Positions 1 to 8,470 of a stretch of DNA of 23,036 bases are shown here, piece by piece. The stretch lies in NCBI GenBank assembly GCA_036244855.1, contig BQKZ01005222.1, positions 7,914 to 30,949 of the forward strand, read 5' to 3'. The notes below the pieces were generated by a model, which saw nothing but the letters and a program-made list of their open reading frames with translations, made no database searches and was not told the DNA's origin. The first letter of the stretch is position 1; every line of letters starts with the position of its first letter. This DNA is from Temnopleurus reevesii (taxonomy: Eukaryota; Echinodermata; Echinoidea; Temnopleuroida; Temnopleuridae). Position numbers and translations under genes: made by a program.

Positions 1-38
1 CTGTCTCTTATACACATCTAGATGTGTATAAGAGACAG
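1..38. other. Nextera mate-pair junction adapter (synthetic)
   Basis: The first 19 bases (CTGTCTCTTATACACATCT) are the reverse complement of the Tn5 mosaic-end sequence used in Nextera kits, and the next 19 (AGATGTGTATAAGAGACAG) are that sequence itself. The 38-base back-to-back arrangement is the known circularisation junction of Nextera mate-pair libraries. It is not genomic sequence. It implies that the window starts at a contig or gap edge, and that bases just after position 38 may not be truly contiguous with whatever lies to the left. Confidence 0.97.
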
Positions 39-405
39 CTCCAACCCTGCCTATCCCCCTTCCTGTTCTCTCTTTCCTCCCCTCATCCATTTCCCTCACT
101 AGGTCTCATTACCCTAATACATTAACTTATTCTCTACATCTCCTTCCCTTCCTCCTCCTCCTCTCTGCATCTCCTTCTCTCCATCTCCTTACCTTCATCT
201 CCCTCCCTTTTATCTATTCCACATCCCCCCCCTTTTCCTCTTACTCAGTCACTCACCCATTCTCTTTCCCCCCCCCCCTTCCCTTCCCTCTCCCACTCTC
301 CAATCCTTCCTCTCCCCTTTCCCTTTCTTCCTTTCCTCCCTCTTCCTCCATTTCCCTCACTTTCACTCACTTGTCCCCCTTTCATGCACTTCCCTTCCAT
401 TTACT
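39..405. repeat. Polypyrimidine (C/T-rich) low-complexity tract
   Basis: The plus strand is overwhelmingly C and T for about 370 bases, with recurring ctccttccct/ctccatctcc motifs and several C-runs, including one of ten. It has no clear fixed period. Such tracts arise by slippage and can form triplex DNA. Lying directly next to the adapter, it may also have stopped the assembly. Confidence 0.85.
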
Positions 406-537
406 TTAAGTAATCATACATTCTAGATCACATAGCAAATAGCAATATACACATACCTCTCTCAAAACAGAATCTAGAATGTTATACTATATTGATCTTC
501 TGTAGATATGAAAGTACTACTCTACATTTACCATTAA

Positions 538-1053
538 AAAAATTATTTTTCTATTACTGTAAAAATGAATGAAAAAATAGATAAATTACAAAGAAAATGC
601 TTACAATACAGCAACTGCACTGAGAGTGCCAGCTTGATAGCAGTTGGAACCAAAAACCGGAGAGTAAATATTTTGGGGAAATTGCTACAAATTTATTTCG
701 CTTTCTTCTTGTTAGATACTTATTATGTACCATCAATAACAGCAGAACTTTACAAACTAGATATCATTAACTCCATAATCCCCATCCCCCCTACCCCCGC
801 CAAAAATAATGATAATTGAGTTAATGCTGTTCTGGCTTCAAAGAGACAATATATCAATATAAAACTATCAATAGATGATTTCATACTAAAATGGACGCAA
901 AGAGCCAGACATCCATTACATAAAACAGCACCAAAAACCATTAAAAACAGGAGCATCCACCTACCAAAAAACCTTCATAATGTAACTTACAACAGCCCAG
1001 ACCTTCGAAGCAAAGTCCTTTCTTCTGGCCCCATACTAATTAAATTCCATTAG
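538..1053 (+). pseudogene. Nearly open reading frame with one in-frame stop, unidentified
   Basis: One plus-strand frame is open from 538 (after TAA at 535-537) to TAG at 1051-1053. It has a single interruption, TGA at 817-819. The first ATG is at 565. The first part (84 codons) begins MNEKIDKLQRKC and ends in a proline-rich stretch. The second part (77 codons from 820, no ATG) contains DDFILKWTQRARHPLH, and ends SSGPILIKFH. In AT-rich DNA a random frame of about 170 codons should hold roughly a dozen stops, so one stop suggests a decayed or spliced coding sequence. I do not recognise the family. No splice sites at the join are convincing. It could be part of an unknown retroelement or a host pseudogene. 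The minus-strand ORF over the same bases is probably a shadow. Confidence 0.3.
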
Positions 1054-1254
1054 TTAATTAACTGGTACGACCTCGCAATCTCTTAATTATCCATTGCTAC
1101 CTCGGAACACACCTCAAAAGCTTTAGCTTGGTCTTTTAATCTATTATTAGTGATCCTACAAAGCATGTGATTATCGCTAATGAGCAATCTTAGTCAATTA
1201 AAAATGAATATTTTGTTTTAAAAAATCACTTTCAAAATGTGATTGGAAGAAAAT
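1054..1254. other. No feature recognised
   Basis: This is AT-rich sequence between the reading frame and the next TIR element. It contains a short palindromic patch around taattaaattccattagttaatta and no open frame or tandem repeat that I can support. Confidence 0.5.
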
Positions 1255-1256
1255 TA

Positions 1257-1441
1257 CACTCTTAAGACAAATAAGATGAAAATGACGTTTAGTTTCACTG
1301 GGAGCCTATTTAGTCAAATTTGACTTTGACTGAGTTTCAACAATTTTTTTACTGCCAACTAATAAATTAATAACTAGTTTGCTCGTTAGATCCCAGCTGA
1401 CTGCTCATCTATTCGTTTTTAACGCCTTCATTTTAAGAGTG
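1257..1441. mobile_element. Candidate TA-flanked MITE with CACTCTTAA ends
   Basis: The sequence CACTCTTAA just inside TA (1255-1256) is mirrored by TTAAGAGTG just before TA (1442-1443). The unit is 185 bp with a short TIR of about 9-11 bp. Flanking TA is the target duplication of the Tc1/mariner superfamily. A 14-bp perfect palindrome, AGTCAAATTTGACT, lies inside. There is only one copy in this window, so the call rests on the termini alone. Confidence 0.4.
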
Positions 1442-1443
1442 TA

Positions 1444-1766
1444 AAGAGAACGTTAACTTTAATGGATACCGCTGGTTTGCACGAGCAATCTCTTGTACCT
1501 ACATTACCTGCAAGGCCCTCCCCCTTTTGAGAAATAAAATTTGGAGTAGAATTTCTGTTTCACTCTTTTGTAATGCATTCGATGTTGCCAAAGTTGAACT
1601 TTTACAAGTTGATTTTTTGTTACAAATCGTATAATCCATGTGTTAATTATTAGTTCAAAGTTGAGTTTCTCTTAAGTCGAACAGATTTTTGTAGTCCCAA
1701 GAGGTTGAACTTGGGTAGAGTTGCCTCTGTATGTTTTATATGTACTAAATGGGGAATGAATATGAA
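1444..1766. other. No feature recognised
   Basis: This is unremarkable AT-rich sequence without supported ORF, tandem repeat or TIR. It separates two MITE candidates. Confidence 0.5.
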
Positions 1767-1768
1767 TA

Positions 1769-1992
1769 GGCGGGTTTACTAATAGATGCAAATTTTATGC
1801 ATACCTCTAACACAAAGGTTGTTCTTGACAACCCGAAAGCTTGCCCGAGGCTTGCCCGACATAGCAACAAGTAATGCATGCAAACTGGATTCCAAGTATT
1901 GTAGTCTTATTGTTATCAACCGGCCTATGGAATACCGCGTAACTACGTTAAACGCACATAAATTTGAATATACATGTATAAGTAAACCCGCC
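1769..1992. mobile_element. MITE, GGCGGGTTTACT family, copy 1
   Basis: The ends are GGCGGGTTTACT and its complement AGTAAACCCGCC. The left flank is TA; the right flank is TG, probably a decayed TA. Copy 2 at 12782-12959 shares most of the interior, including the acaaaggytgttcttgacaa and cttgcccgacatagcaacaa blocks, which proves dispersal. This copy is 224 bp, 46 bp longer than copy 2, with the extra bases near the right end. TA flanks suggest Tc1/mariner-type mobilisation. It encodes nothing: the 70-codon frame across it breaks no pattern and uses the TIR as its tail. Confidence 0.8.
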
Positions 1993-2105
1993 TGTTGACC
2001 GATTCATGTCTGTATCATCACTTTAACCCATTGACGACTGAATTCCGCAAGTCGCATAGACATTGTGGAGGGGGAAATATCAATAGCATGGCTGATAATG
2101 CAACA

Positions 2106-2185
2106 AAATAATAATAATAATAATGAATTACTTTTATATTGCACATAACACAACCATGCAAAAGTCCCAATGCGCTTAGCAGAAC
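2106..2185 (-). mobile_element. 3' end of a minus-strand retroposon with (ATT)n tail
   Basis: Read on the minus strand, this ends in a CGCATTGGGAC block, then GTGCAATATAAAAG, then an ATT microsatellite tail. The layout resembles the 3' ends of the two SINEs at 4530 and 22510 (GCGCTATA... then ATT repeats). The 5' limit is unclear; homologous sequence may extend to about 2450. Confidence 0.5.
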
Positions 2186-2530
2186 ATAGAAATAGAGAAA
2201 GAAGTCAGAGGAACTGGGATTATATCACAAGATTAGTTGGTTTTCAAGAGATATGTATTAGGTTACTTCTGAACTTGTCATATGGTGTAATATTTGTGAG
2301 GTAGTTTGGCAGGCTATTATATTACACAGATGCAGCATGTGAGAATGATCTCTCCCCATGTGATTTTGTTGCTGTGATCTTTGGGATCTTGGTGCACAGC
2401 GATCTTTGTGCATCAATTCAAATTCAGAATTTGGGAAAAACATGGTCGACACTTCAATAAATCATTCATCTATAAATCAATGAATGAAGAATAAATGAAA
2501 AGCAAATCATTTGATAACTAATAAAAGAAT
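2186..2530. other. Possible body of the minus-strand retroposon; otherwise unrecognised
   Basis: There are no tRNA-like A and B boxes and no convincing reading frame. It may belong to the retroposon whose tail lies at 2106-2185, but I cannot show this from the window. Confidence 0.25.
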
Positions 2531-2541
2531 GGCTAAACAAA

Positions 2542-2590
2542 TTAAAAAAATAAATAAATAGAGAAATAAATAAATAAATAAACAAATGAA
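2542..2590. repeat. (AAAT)n microsatellite
   Basis: Runs of aaataaataaat are interrupted by a few substitutions (gag, aac). This could be a retroposon tail or a simple repeat. Confidence 0.8.
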
Positions 2591-2604
2591 CAATTAAGAG
2601 AATA

Positions 2605-2639
2605 ATGCCTCCTGTATCGCCTTATGGTGGCGGAGGCAT
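2605..2639. repeat. Compact hairpin ATGCCTCC...GGAGGCAT
   Basis: ATGCCTCC pairs with GGAGGCAT. The centre also partly pairs (CGCC with GGCG), giving a 35-nt near-continuous hairpin. Sequences of the form tatgcctccgcc...ggcggaggcata are, from memory, dispersed widely in marine animal genomes. That part is recall, not something visible here. Confidence 0.5.
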
Positions 2640-2640
2640 A

Positions 2641-3060
2641 AAAATAATACATTACGCAACAATTAAAACAGGAACTATGTAACTATACTGTATTCAAACT
2701 TTTTCAAAAGGTCATGAAGAAATTTGAGAAGAAATAGAACTGAGAATAGAAAACTGCTCACAAAAATCTTGTTTTGTCTAGAAGCGTACAAATCTCGAAT
2801 GATTTATCAGCAAATTCTAGTTTACATAGCTCAAGGCCATACGAACGATAATTTCAGTATGCAATAACAAAAATCTGTCAAAACGCTCTAAAAATGTAAA
2901 ACGCAATCCGAGTTGGCTCATTTATCACAATCATCGGATCAATATGACATTTCTACCCACGTCTTATGCCATCAAATAATTTTTGTCTGTTGATATTGAA
3001 GTCATTTGATTTACCCATTTGTGTGGTAAACAAAAATCCTCAACACTCTGATATCCTATA
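2641..3060. other. No feature recognised
   Basis: This is AT-rich sequence with no open frame, TIR or tandem pattern that I can support on either strand. Confidence 0.5.
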
Positions 3061-3063
3061 GGG

Positions 3064-3260
3064 TTTTATTTATTTATGTATTTATTAAAATCTAACCATA
3101 TCATACAAACTTTAAAAATACAAATTTGAGTTACATAGAAATTAATGACAAATTACGATATTTACAAGAGATTCATAGGATCCGAGATTTTTTTTTAAAA
3201 ATGAACAAAAAAAAAGAGAGAGGACAGAGTACACATAAAAATATTTTAAAAAGTTACAAA
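3064..3260 (-). mobile_element. Possible minus-strand retroposon 3' end with TTTA tail
   Basis: A (TTTA)n-like start is followed by A-rich sequence with runs of A and an agagagagga patch. This is the expected look of the 3' UTR and tail of a minus-strand LINE or SINE. No coding remnant is visible, so this is a weak call. Confidence 0.25.
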
Positions 3261-3520
3261 AGTCGAAAATACAGGAACTCAAAGCAATAACCTCGAAGTA
3301 GCATTACATAAAAAAACTGAAAATATCCTATAAGTTTTATCCCCCAAGGTGTGATATAGTTGTATAATACTTGTTTAGTGGGCGTTTTCTTAGCCTTGAT
3401 CGTTTCCAGGAGTTTTCCCAAAGATTAATGATAGATTTTTTTAAAATATAATTATTGATATCTAACAAAATCAGGTGAGATGATTCAATTCAATTCAATT
3501 TAAGGTAATGGCTTAAAAAA
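3261..3520. other. No gene; short CAATT repeat at 3484-3500
   Basis: The pentamer CAATT repeats three to four times (ttcaattcaattcaattt). The rest is unremarkable. Confidence 0.4.
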
Positions 3521-3524
3521 AATC

Positions 3525-3612
3525 CCCAGGGTTGTATTTCATAAAGCTGCTCGTAGGTCTACACGAGACTGTACAATCAAATGGTGACCCTTACTTCAAC
3601 GTGATCTAGCGC
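3525..3612. mobile_element. Fragment resembling a dispersed DNA-element end (GGGTTGTATTTCATAAAGC)
   Basis: The block agggttgtatttcataaag followed by ctgctcgtaggtctacacgag matches my recollection of a repeat end that is common in invertebrate genomes. No second copy or terminal repeat is present in the window, so the call is memory-based and tentative. Confidence 0.25.
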
Positions 3613-3620
3613 CAGCAGTT

Positions 3621-3664
3621 GTTTATTTTATTTATTTATTTATTATTTATTTATTTATTTATTT
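3621..3664. repeat. (TTTA)n microsatellite
   Basis: About ten TTTA units occur with one frame slip. If it is a retroposon tail, the element would be on the minus strand and extend rightwards. Confidence 0.85.
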
Positions 3665-4060
3665 CTGCACATTTCATAGTTACAATCACATAGTTATAAT
3701 CACAAATTATTACATACTGATGAGCATTTGCATTCACAATACATATATTGGTTATTACTGAAAGTATGCAGAGGTTTGACAAAATAAGCTTAAAGCTTGA
3801 TACATATTGCCACACCATTACTATACACTTATGAATCAATCATAAATACTTGGAAAATTATAACACACACATGGGAAACTAACTAAACAAACTAAAGTAA
3901 TTAACGAATTAACACAAACAAATAGACTGATAGGAATAGAACAGAATAAAGAGAGAGAGAGAGAAAAAAAATAGTGAAATCCCTGTATGAGTAACTGAAA
4001 TTTAATAACAATCTAAAAACGCACATGTATGTAAAGAAACGTACATCAATGCACTCTAAG
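3665..4060. other. No gene; AT-rich, GA run at 3951-3964
   Basis: It could be the body of a minus-strand retroposon whose tail is the adjacent TTTA tract. A short (GA)n run is present. I see no supported coding sequence. Confidence 0.35.
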
Positions 4061-4234
4061 GGGGTGTCGCTCAAAAGTTGCAATTGATCGCAAGTTGCAG
4101 TCGATCGGAACGCGCCAATCAAAATCATTGTTTTATGCGCGTCTTGTTGAATGCGCATACCGTGCGCGAATGAAAATGCGCGTTACAATTTTCAAAGTTG
4201 CAGTTGATTTGCAGTTGATTTTGAGCAACACCCC
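4061..4234 (+). mobile_element. MITE, GGGTGTTGCTCAAAA family, copy 1
   Basis: The ends are GGGGTGTCGCTCAAAA and TTTTGAGCAACACCCC. Subterminal motifs TTGCAATTGATCGCAAGTTGCA on the left and cagttgatttgcagttgatt on the right repeat inside each arm. A second copy, in opposite orientation, is at 18477-18637 and shares the ATCAAAATCATT core and the GCGCGAATGAAAAT motif. The 174-bp interior is non-coding. The superfamily is unknown: the flanks (left ctctaag, right ataagtg) do not give a clean target duplication. Confidence 0.75.
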
Positions 4235-4407
4235 ATAAGTGTAGTTACATCCGTGAGATGAGCATTCGTTTAACACTGCTTTTGAAGGAATGTATTGAGA
4301 GTAATCAAGAGTTATCAAGTGCGAGAAAGGGTCACCATGCAGTCGTTCATACAGCCGTGCGTATATATATCTATGCACGTCTTTATGAAACACAACCAAG
4401 GAAAGGA

Positions 4408-5100
4408 TAATCGTCATGATAAAATCATGAATTGTTTTGGAGGGAAAGCGATTTTGATCAGAATAAGGATAAATGATTTCATTGATATAATTTGTGAACA
4501 GGGTTTCTCGACAGCATGGTATTATGGAGGTGCCGTAGTGTAGTGGTCGTGACTCTCGCCTTTCAACCAGAGGGTCGTAGGTTCGAATCCCACCTATGGC
4601 GTCAATTTCCTTCAGCAAGAAATTCATCCACATTGTGCTGCACTTGACCCAGGTGAGGTAAATGGGGACGGCAGGAAGAAATTCCTTGTAATGCGGAGCG
4701 CCGTAAATGGTTGCCAGCTAGAGCCGGGTTATAGTGAGTGTAAAACTTTCAGCGCCATGAGCACCGATAAGGTGGACCTGTGCGCTATACAAGTAGCCAC
4801 CATTATTATTATTATTATCATTATTATTAGTATTACTGACCTCACTGTGAGCAGAAGAGACAACGGACTTGGACAAATAAATTAACTTCATTAAATTTTT
4901 TAATAATAGCTTCCAGAACAGAAAGGAAAGTAGCTTCCCTGTTTATTCAACAAACAGATGCGACACCAGACTGTCACTTCTGCATAGAATAATAGGAAAT
5001 TAATTTCTTTTGTGTGTATGTAGCTATGGTGAATGCTTGAATAGAAGTTTGTTTATTTTGTCTTAGTTCTTTGTCCCTTCGGCTCACAGTTAATAGAGCA
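4408..5100. repeat. Segmental duplication, copy 1 (interrupted by a SINE)
   Basis: Sequence on both sides of the SINE at 4530-4830 matches 5291-5680. On the left, aatcgtcatgataaaatcat corresponds to aatcctgattatgataatat. On the right, the match runs from acctcactg through gtagctatggtgaatgcttg. Removing the SINE leaves about 390 bp, the same size as copy 2. Copy 1 carries a stop in the frame that is open in copy 2. Confidence 0.8.
4530..4830 (+). mobile_element. tRNA-derived SINE, copy 1
   Basis: The 5' head (about 4531-4601) folds as a tRNA. Acceptor arms TGCCGTA and TATGGCG pair over seven positions counting wobbles. An A box surrounds tagtgtagtggt, a B box is GGTTCGAATCC, and a cctttcaac anticodon loop is compatible with Glu. 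A body (ttccttcagcaagaaattca, cacattgtgctgcact, cccaggtgaggtaaatggg) leads to GTGCGCTATAC and an ATT-rich tail. A related copy is at 22510-22796. A possible imperfect target duplication, GTATTA, lies at both edges. RNA polymerase III transcription is expected from family knowledge. Confidence 0.9.
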
Positions 5101-5290
5101 GTCACAAGTATAAAATGCATTGTTTTTAACACCTAAATGATTTTCTTTTTAAATATATGGAGCACAATCGTTGGATTCAACACCAGTATTAATCTAACAT
5201 TTATTTTGTGTTAAAGGGTATTATGTGTATTAAACACATTGAATTTTGTAGAGTAGAATTATGCTAAAATATATCAGAAGTGAGTAGGAG

Positions 5291-5680
5291 TAATCCTGAT
5301 TATGATAATATCAGGAATTGATTTTGAGAGAAAGAGATTTTTATAAGAATATATTCATAGACCTTCAATTCTGTCTACAATATTAGTTTAAAAAGGTGAG
5401 ATCTGTATTACAGTGTAATTACCTCACTGCAAGCAGAAGGAAGAAAGGATTTGGACAAATAAATCAACTTCATTCAAGATTGAACAATAGCTTCCAGAAC
5501 ACGAAGGAAAACCGCTTTCCTATCTTGAACAATCAGCTGCAATGCCTGCACAGCATTTCTACACAGAATAACAAGGTATGAAATTTCTTTTGTGTGTATC
5601 TAGCTATGGTGAATGCTTGAATGGGAGTTTCGTTACTTTGTCCGAATCCTATATCCCTTCTGTTCATAGTGACTAGTGCA
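5291..5680. repeat. Segmental duplication, copy 2 (SINE-free)
   Basis: This is the partner of 4408-5100. It preserves the unoccupied SINE target around 5385-5420. In this copy 5420-5575 is open and ends at AAG|gtatg, which resembles a splice donor. Copy 1 has a TAA in the same frame and lacks this donor, so an exon is possible but poorly supported. Confidence 0.8.
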
Positions 5681-5810
5681 AGTTGAGAAGACACATTTGC
5701 ATTTCATTTGATTGTCTCTTGGGAGATAAATGCATACAGTTCAGAGCTGGGAATGCATGCATTGAGGTACCTTACAAATAGCTTATCATACCGTATTACA
5801 AGCAAAAATA

Positions 5811-6290
5811 CGGGCCCGTATTCCGATAGCGAGGTTTAAGTAAACCCTGGTCTAAATCTGTGGTTTAAGTATGGGTAGCCAAAAGAGGCTTTAATCTTTA
5901 ACAGTCGATGTTTAATTTACCAGCTCATTTAGCACTCATATTATTCAAAACTGTCTCGTAATAAAAACTTCAATAGTTTTCGACATTATTAGCGCATGGG
6001 AGAAAAAAGAAGCTAACAAAAGAATTATACATTGTAAATAAAGTTTTGGCTTTTTGGCTACCCATACTTAAACCACAGATTTAGACCAGGGTTAACTTAA
6101 ACCTCGCTATCGGAATACGGGCCACGGAGTTTAAGCAATGAGTACGGAAGGGCTGAACAGGACGTTATTTCTCAAGCGCGGGAAAAGTCTAGTGGGCCGC
6201 TAAGGTCGAGAACGCCCGCTAGATTTCAACGCGCTTTAAAAAAAAAAAAACGTCCTGATCGGCCTTTCCGTACTCATTGCTTAAACTCTG
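5811..6290. mobile_element. Palindromic MITE (CRGAGTTTAAGCAATGAG) disrupted by another MITE
   Basis: After removing 5813-6123 and one ACG, the left flank reads ataCGGAGTTTAAGC. This mirrors the right end GCTTAAACTCTG|tat at 6279-6292. Arms of about 70 bp include gcaatgagtacggaa, caggacgtt and a gccgctaaggtcgag-type centre. The host element is about 166 bp and is flanked by TA on each side, which suggests mariner-type insertion. A run of 13 A occurs in the right arm. Confidence 0.75.
5813..6123. mobile_element. MITE, GGCCCGTATTCC family, copy 1
   Basis: This 311-bp element has long TIRs of about 74 bp, starting GGCCCGTATTCCGATAGCG and covering the taaaccctggtctaaatc and taagtatgggtagcc blocks. 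The flanks ACG (5810-5812) and ACG (6124-6126) fit a 3-bp target duplication. Copy 2 at 11736-11882 shows CAA on both sides, in agreement. The interior is AT-rich and non-coding. It sits inside the left arm of another element (see 5811-6290). The superfamily is not assigned. Confidence 0.85.
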
Positions 6291-6372
6291 TATTATGCAT
6301 ACACAAAATAGTACATACTTTGGTCATTATTCATAGTTCATAGATGCCACAAGAAGAAGAAGAAATTTCCTG

Positions 6373-6477
6373 AAGTCAAGCCTGTCTATAGCAGCCGTCT
6401 GTCTATAGAGGTAACTTGTTCACAGTGGCCATTTTTTAATGGTTCCCTTGGGTGACCAATATAGATAGGTTTAACTG
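6373..6477. mobile_element. MITE, CAGTCAAACCTGTCTATAG family, decayed copy
   Basis: The ends aagtcaagcctgtctatag and gataggtttaactg match the family termini at 16739 and 17322 with substitutions, and TA follows at 6478-6479. The interior retains the tggttcccttgggtgacca block seen at the right end of the 17322-17792 copy. It is about 105 bp and clearly older than the other two. Confidence 0.7.
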
Positions 6478-6479
6478 TA

Positions 6480-7165
6480 GAGAGAAAATTGCATGAGAAT
6501 TGCCACTTACCTATATTTCTTTGTACATATTAAGCATCTCACTGATTTTTCTGAAATCAGGAAATTTCCTACAGAGTGGCTTCTTTGATAGTTCAAAATG
6601 TGTGGGGGTTTGCTAAAAAAAAATTAAAATGAGGCGACATATAATACCTCATTGTATTGAACAATGCAGATGTTGGAAATCATTCATTGTGTTAAACATT
6701 GGGGGTTTCATACAAAGCACTTTGTTCCAAAAAGCATATACAGCCCATATTTTGTAAGGATTCATATCATAAAAGAATGGTAACAGTCTGTGAAGCTGTA
6801 ATCAGCTAGGCTTCCTAAAGACAAAGTTGTATGATTTCATGTTTGCATCTATACTGTGAACAGGTCAAGGTCAATATAAAAACAATTACAGATGTTTATC
6901 ACTTTTGTCTTACAGGTGATTAGTGCTTTTCAAAACTTTGGGTTTTATTTCCATTTTTAATTTATTCATTCATTCTTCAAAAATTAGGAGATAAATACAT
7001 GAATAAGTAAAACATTTCTTTTAATCTGGCTAGCTCTAAACTAAGCTCTAAAGTTGTTTGAGCTGTGTTTTTGTGAAAATGTTCGTAAAAAACACTTGAC
7101 AATTATTGCTATACATACGTTCATTAACCGACGGCTCTGATGTAAAGGACTATCATGAAGATCCC
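6480..7165. other. No gene; minor hairpins only
   Basis: A small hairpin AATGAGG...CCTCATT lies at about 6627-6653, next to CATTGT...ACAATG. I see no ORF, TIR element or tandem repeat. Confidence 0.4.
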
Positions 7166-7175
7166 CTATCCGATA

Positions 7176-7262
7176 ATCCCTCTCTCTCTCCATCTCTCTC
7201 TCCCTCCCCCACCCCAAGCCTACCCCATCCTCCCTCCCTCTACCTTTCACTATCTCTGACCA
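7176..7262. repeat. CT-rich low-complexity tract
   Basis: This is a (CT)n and CCCTCC-rich plus strand. It generates open frames on both strands rich in Ser/Pro or Gly/Glu, which are compositional artefacts. Confidence 0.8.
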
Positions 7263-8090
7263 CCTACCCAAACAAATTATCTGCAAATTCTTAACTATTG
7301 ATAAACTTTGGGGGCATTTAACTTTGTCTTCCTTTCGGAGGGGCTAAAAATCAATCGCAGGTAAGCCCAAAATTAACTTCCCCCAATTAACCCGGCAAAG
7401 AAAAATCAATGCTTGTCAATGTAGGATTAACTTGTCAAAAATCAACAAAAACTTTTTCAGACTTGGGAATCCTAACAAGCAAAAATATTCCAGAGCTGGT
7501 TACATCCACATGAATAGTACAGCTGTCTATACCGAGTTTTGCAAAAACTGCTGATAATATCCTGGACAGTACAATGAAAGTGAGGTTTAATTTAAAGTAG
7601 ACATTGATTGGTAAATTTGAAATACGACACATTTGATATCTATAGAAGGGTAAGAGGTATGTAACAAAACTGGAGTTCTGTAGAATCCTATATCGTTACC
7701 TAAATAGAGTAATCGAGTTTGAAAGATTTCCCAAAATGCCCTGTTTGCTACAAACGTATTTTAATAATGTCAACAAAAATATTTGCGTTTATAGTGCGCA
7801 CAGCTTGTGTGTAGTAATCACACCAAAAATGGGACCAGCGCGTTAATGCGTGCAAACCAGTAAATTACACATTTGGGGACGTCGCTTAGACTGATCGCAT
7901 TATTAGACCCTTTCCAATTAACATGTTTGGTGAAAAATCAGCAATATGTTTGAAGCAGACACGATTTCATTGCATGATTTAATAGAATGGATCAATACAA
8001 CAATGATAGATGGATAAAATTATATTTACACGGTATTATTTTATATCAATATCTACTTTAATCAGAGAGTAAGCCAATGTCATTTTGCCA
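7263..8090. other. No gene; one weak inverted repeat
   Basis: The segments gggggcatttaacttt (about 7309) and aaaattaacttccccc (about 7370) form an imperfect inverted repeat of unknown meaning. Nothing else is supported. Confidence 0.35.
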
Positions 8091-8183
8091 TAGGCTACTC
8101 CAAAGTTAAACCAAGGGTGTTCATAACAATAAATTAGGTCTGAGTTAAGTTGATTTTAGAACTTGCTGTCAAAATATGGGCCC
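8091..8183. mobile_element. MITE, GGCCCGTATTCC family, decayed right half
   Basis: The order taggctactccaaagttaaacc, caataaattaggtctgagttaagtt and aatatgggccc follows the right half of the 11736-11882 copy block by block, with many substitutions. The left half is not recognisable. This is the oldest of the three copies. Confidence 0.6.
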
Positions 8184-8311
8184 TTATTTTTTACTATGCA
8201 AGAAAAGAAGAATATCACAAAACATACTAAGAAAATGGATTCAAAATGAAGTCATATTTGAAAGTTATCATATTGAGAATAATGTCAGTACATGGCTGAG
8301 AAGAGAAACAT

Positions 8312-8470
8312 TCAATTTTCAATTTCAATTAAACTTTATTTCACCATAGCAATAAAAACACGATAACAAAGGAGAAAAATATTACATAAACAAAGCAACG
8401 GTACAATGTAAAAAAAAAATAAAATTGCATGGTTGGTAAAAACAGCCAGAAAAGAAAGAGCCCTTATAAA
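8312..8470 (-). mobile_element. 3' end of a minus-strand LINE-like retroposon
   Basis: On the minus strand it ends gctatggtgaaataaagttt followed by an AATTGAAATTGAAAATTG tail. This is the usual form of a non-LTR 3' terminus: an AATAAA-like signal followed by a short repeated tail. No coding remnant lies upstream within reach. Confidence 0.5.

Noticed and set aside
750..956. 68-codon minus-strand ORF with hydrophobic segments
   Set aside because: It overlaps the longer plus-strand open region in antisense, begins mid-way, and has no independent support.
1786..1998. 70-codon plus-strand ORF
   Set aside because: It is contained in a MITE. The second copy has an internal 46-bp difference, which is not a multiple of three.
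4531..4601. Possible functional tRNA gene
   Set aside because: It has A and B boxes, but it is fused to a SINE body and tail, is repeated at 22510, and has a poorly paired anticodon arm.
4133..4633. 166-codon minus-strand ORF
   Set aside because: It runs through a MITE, unique sequence and the antisense of a SINE tRNA head. The middle resembles the usual antisense-tRNA peptide. No coherent protein.
7041..7294. Overlapping ORFs on both strands
   Set aside because: Both are produced by the CT-rich tract at 7176-7262.
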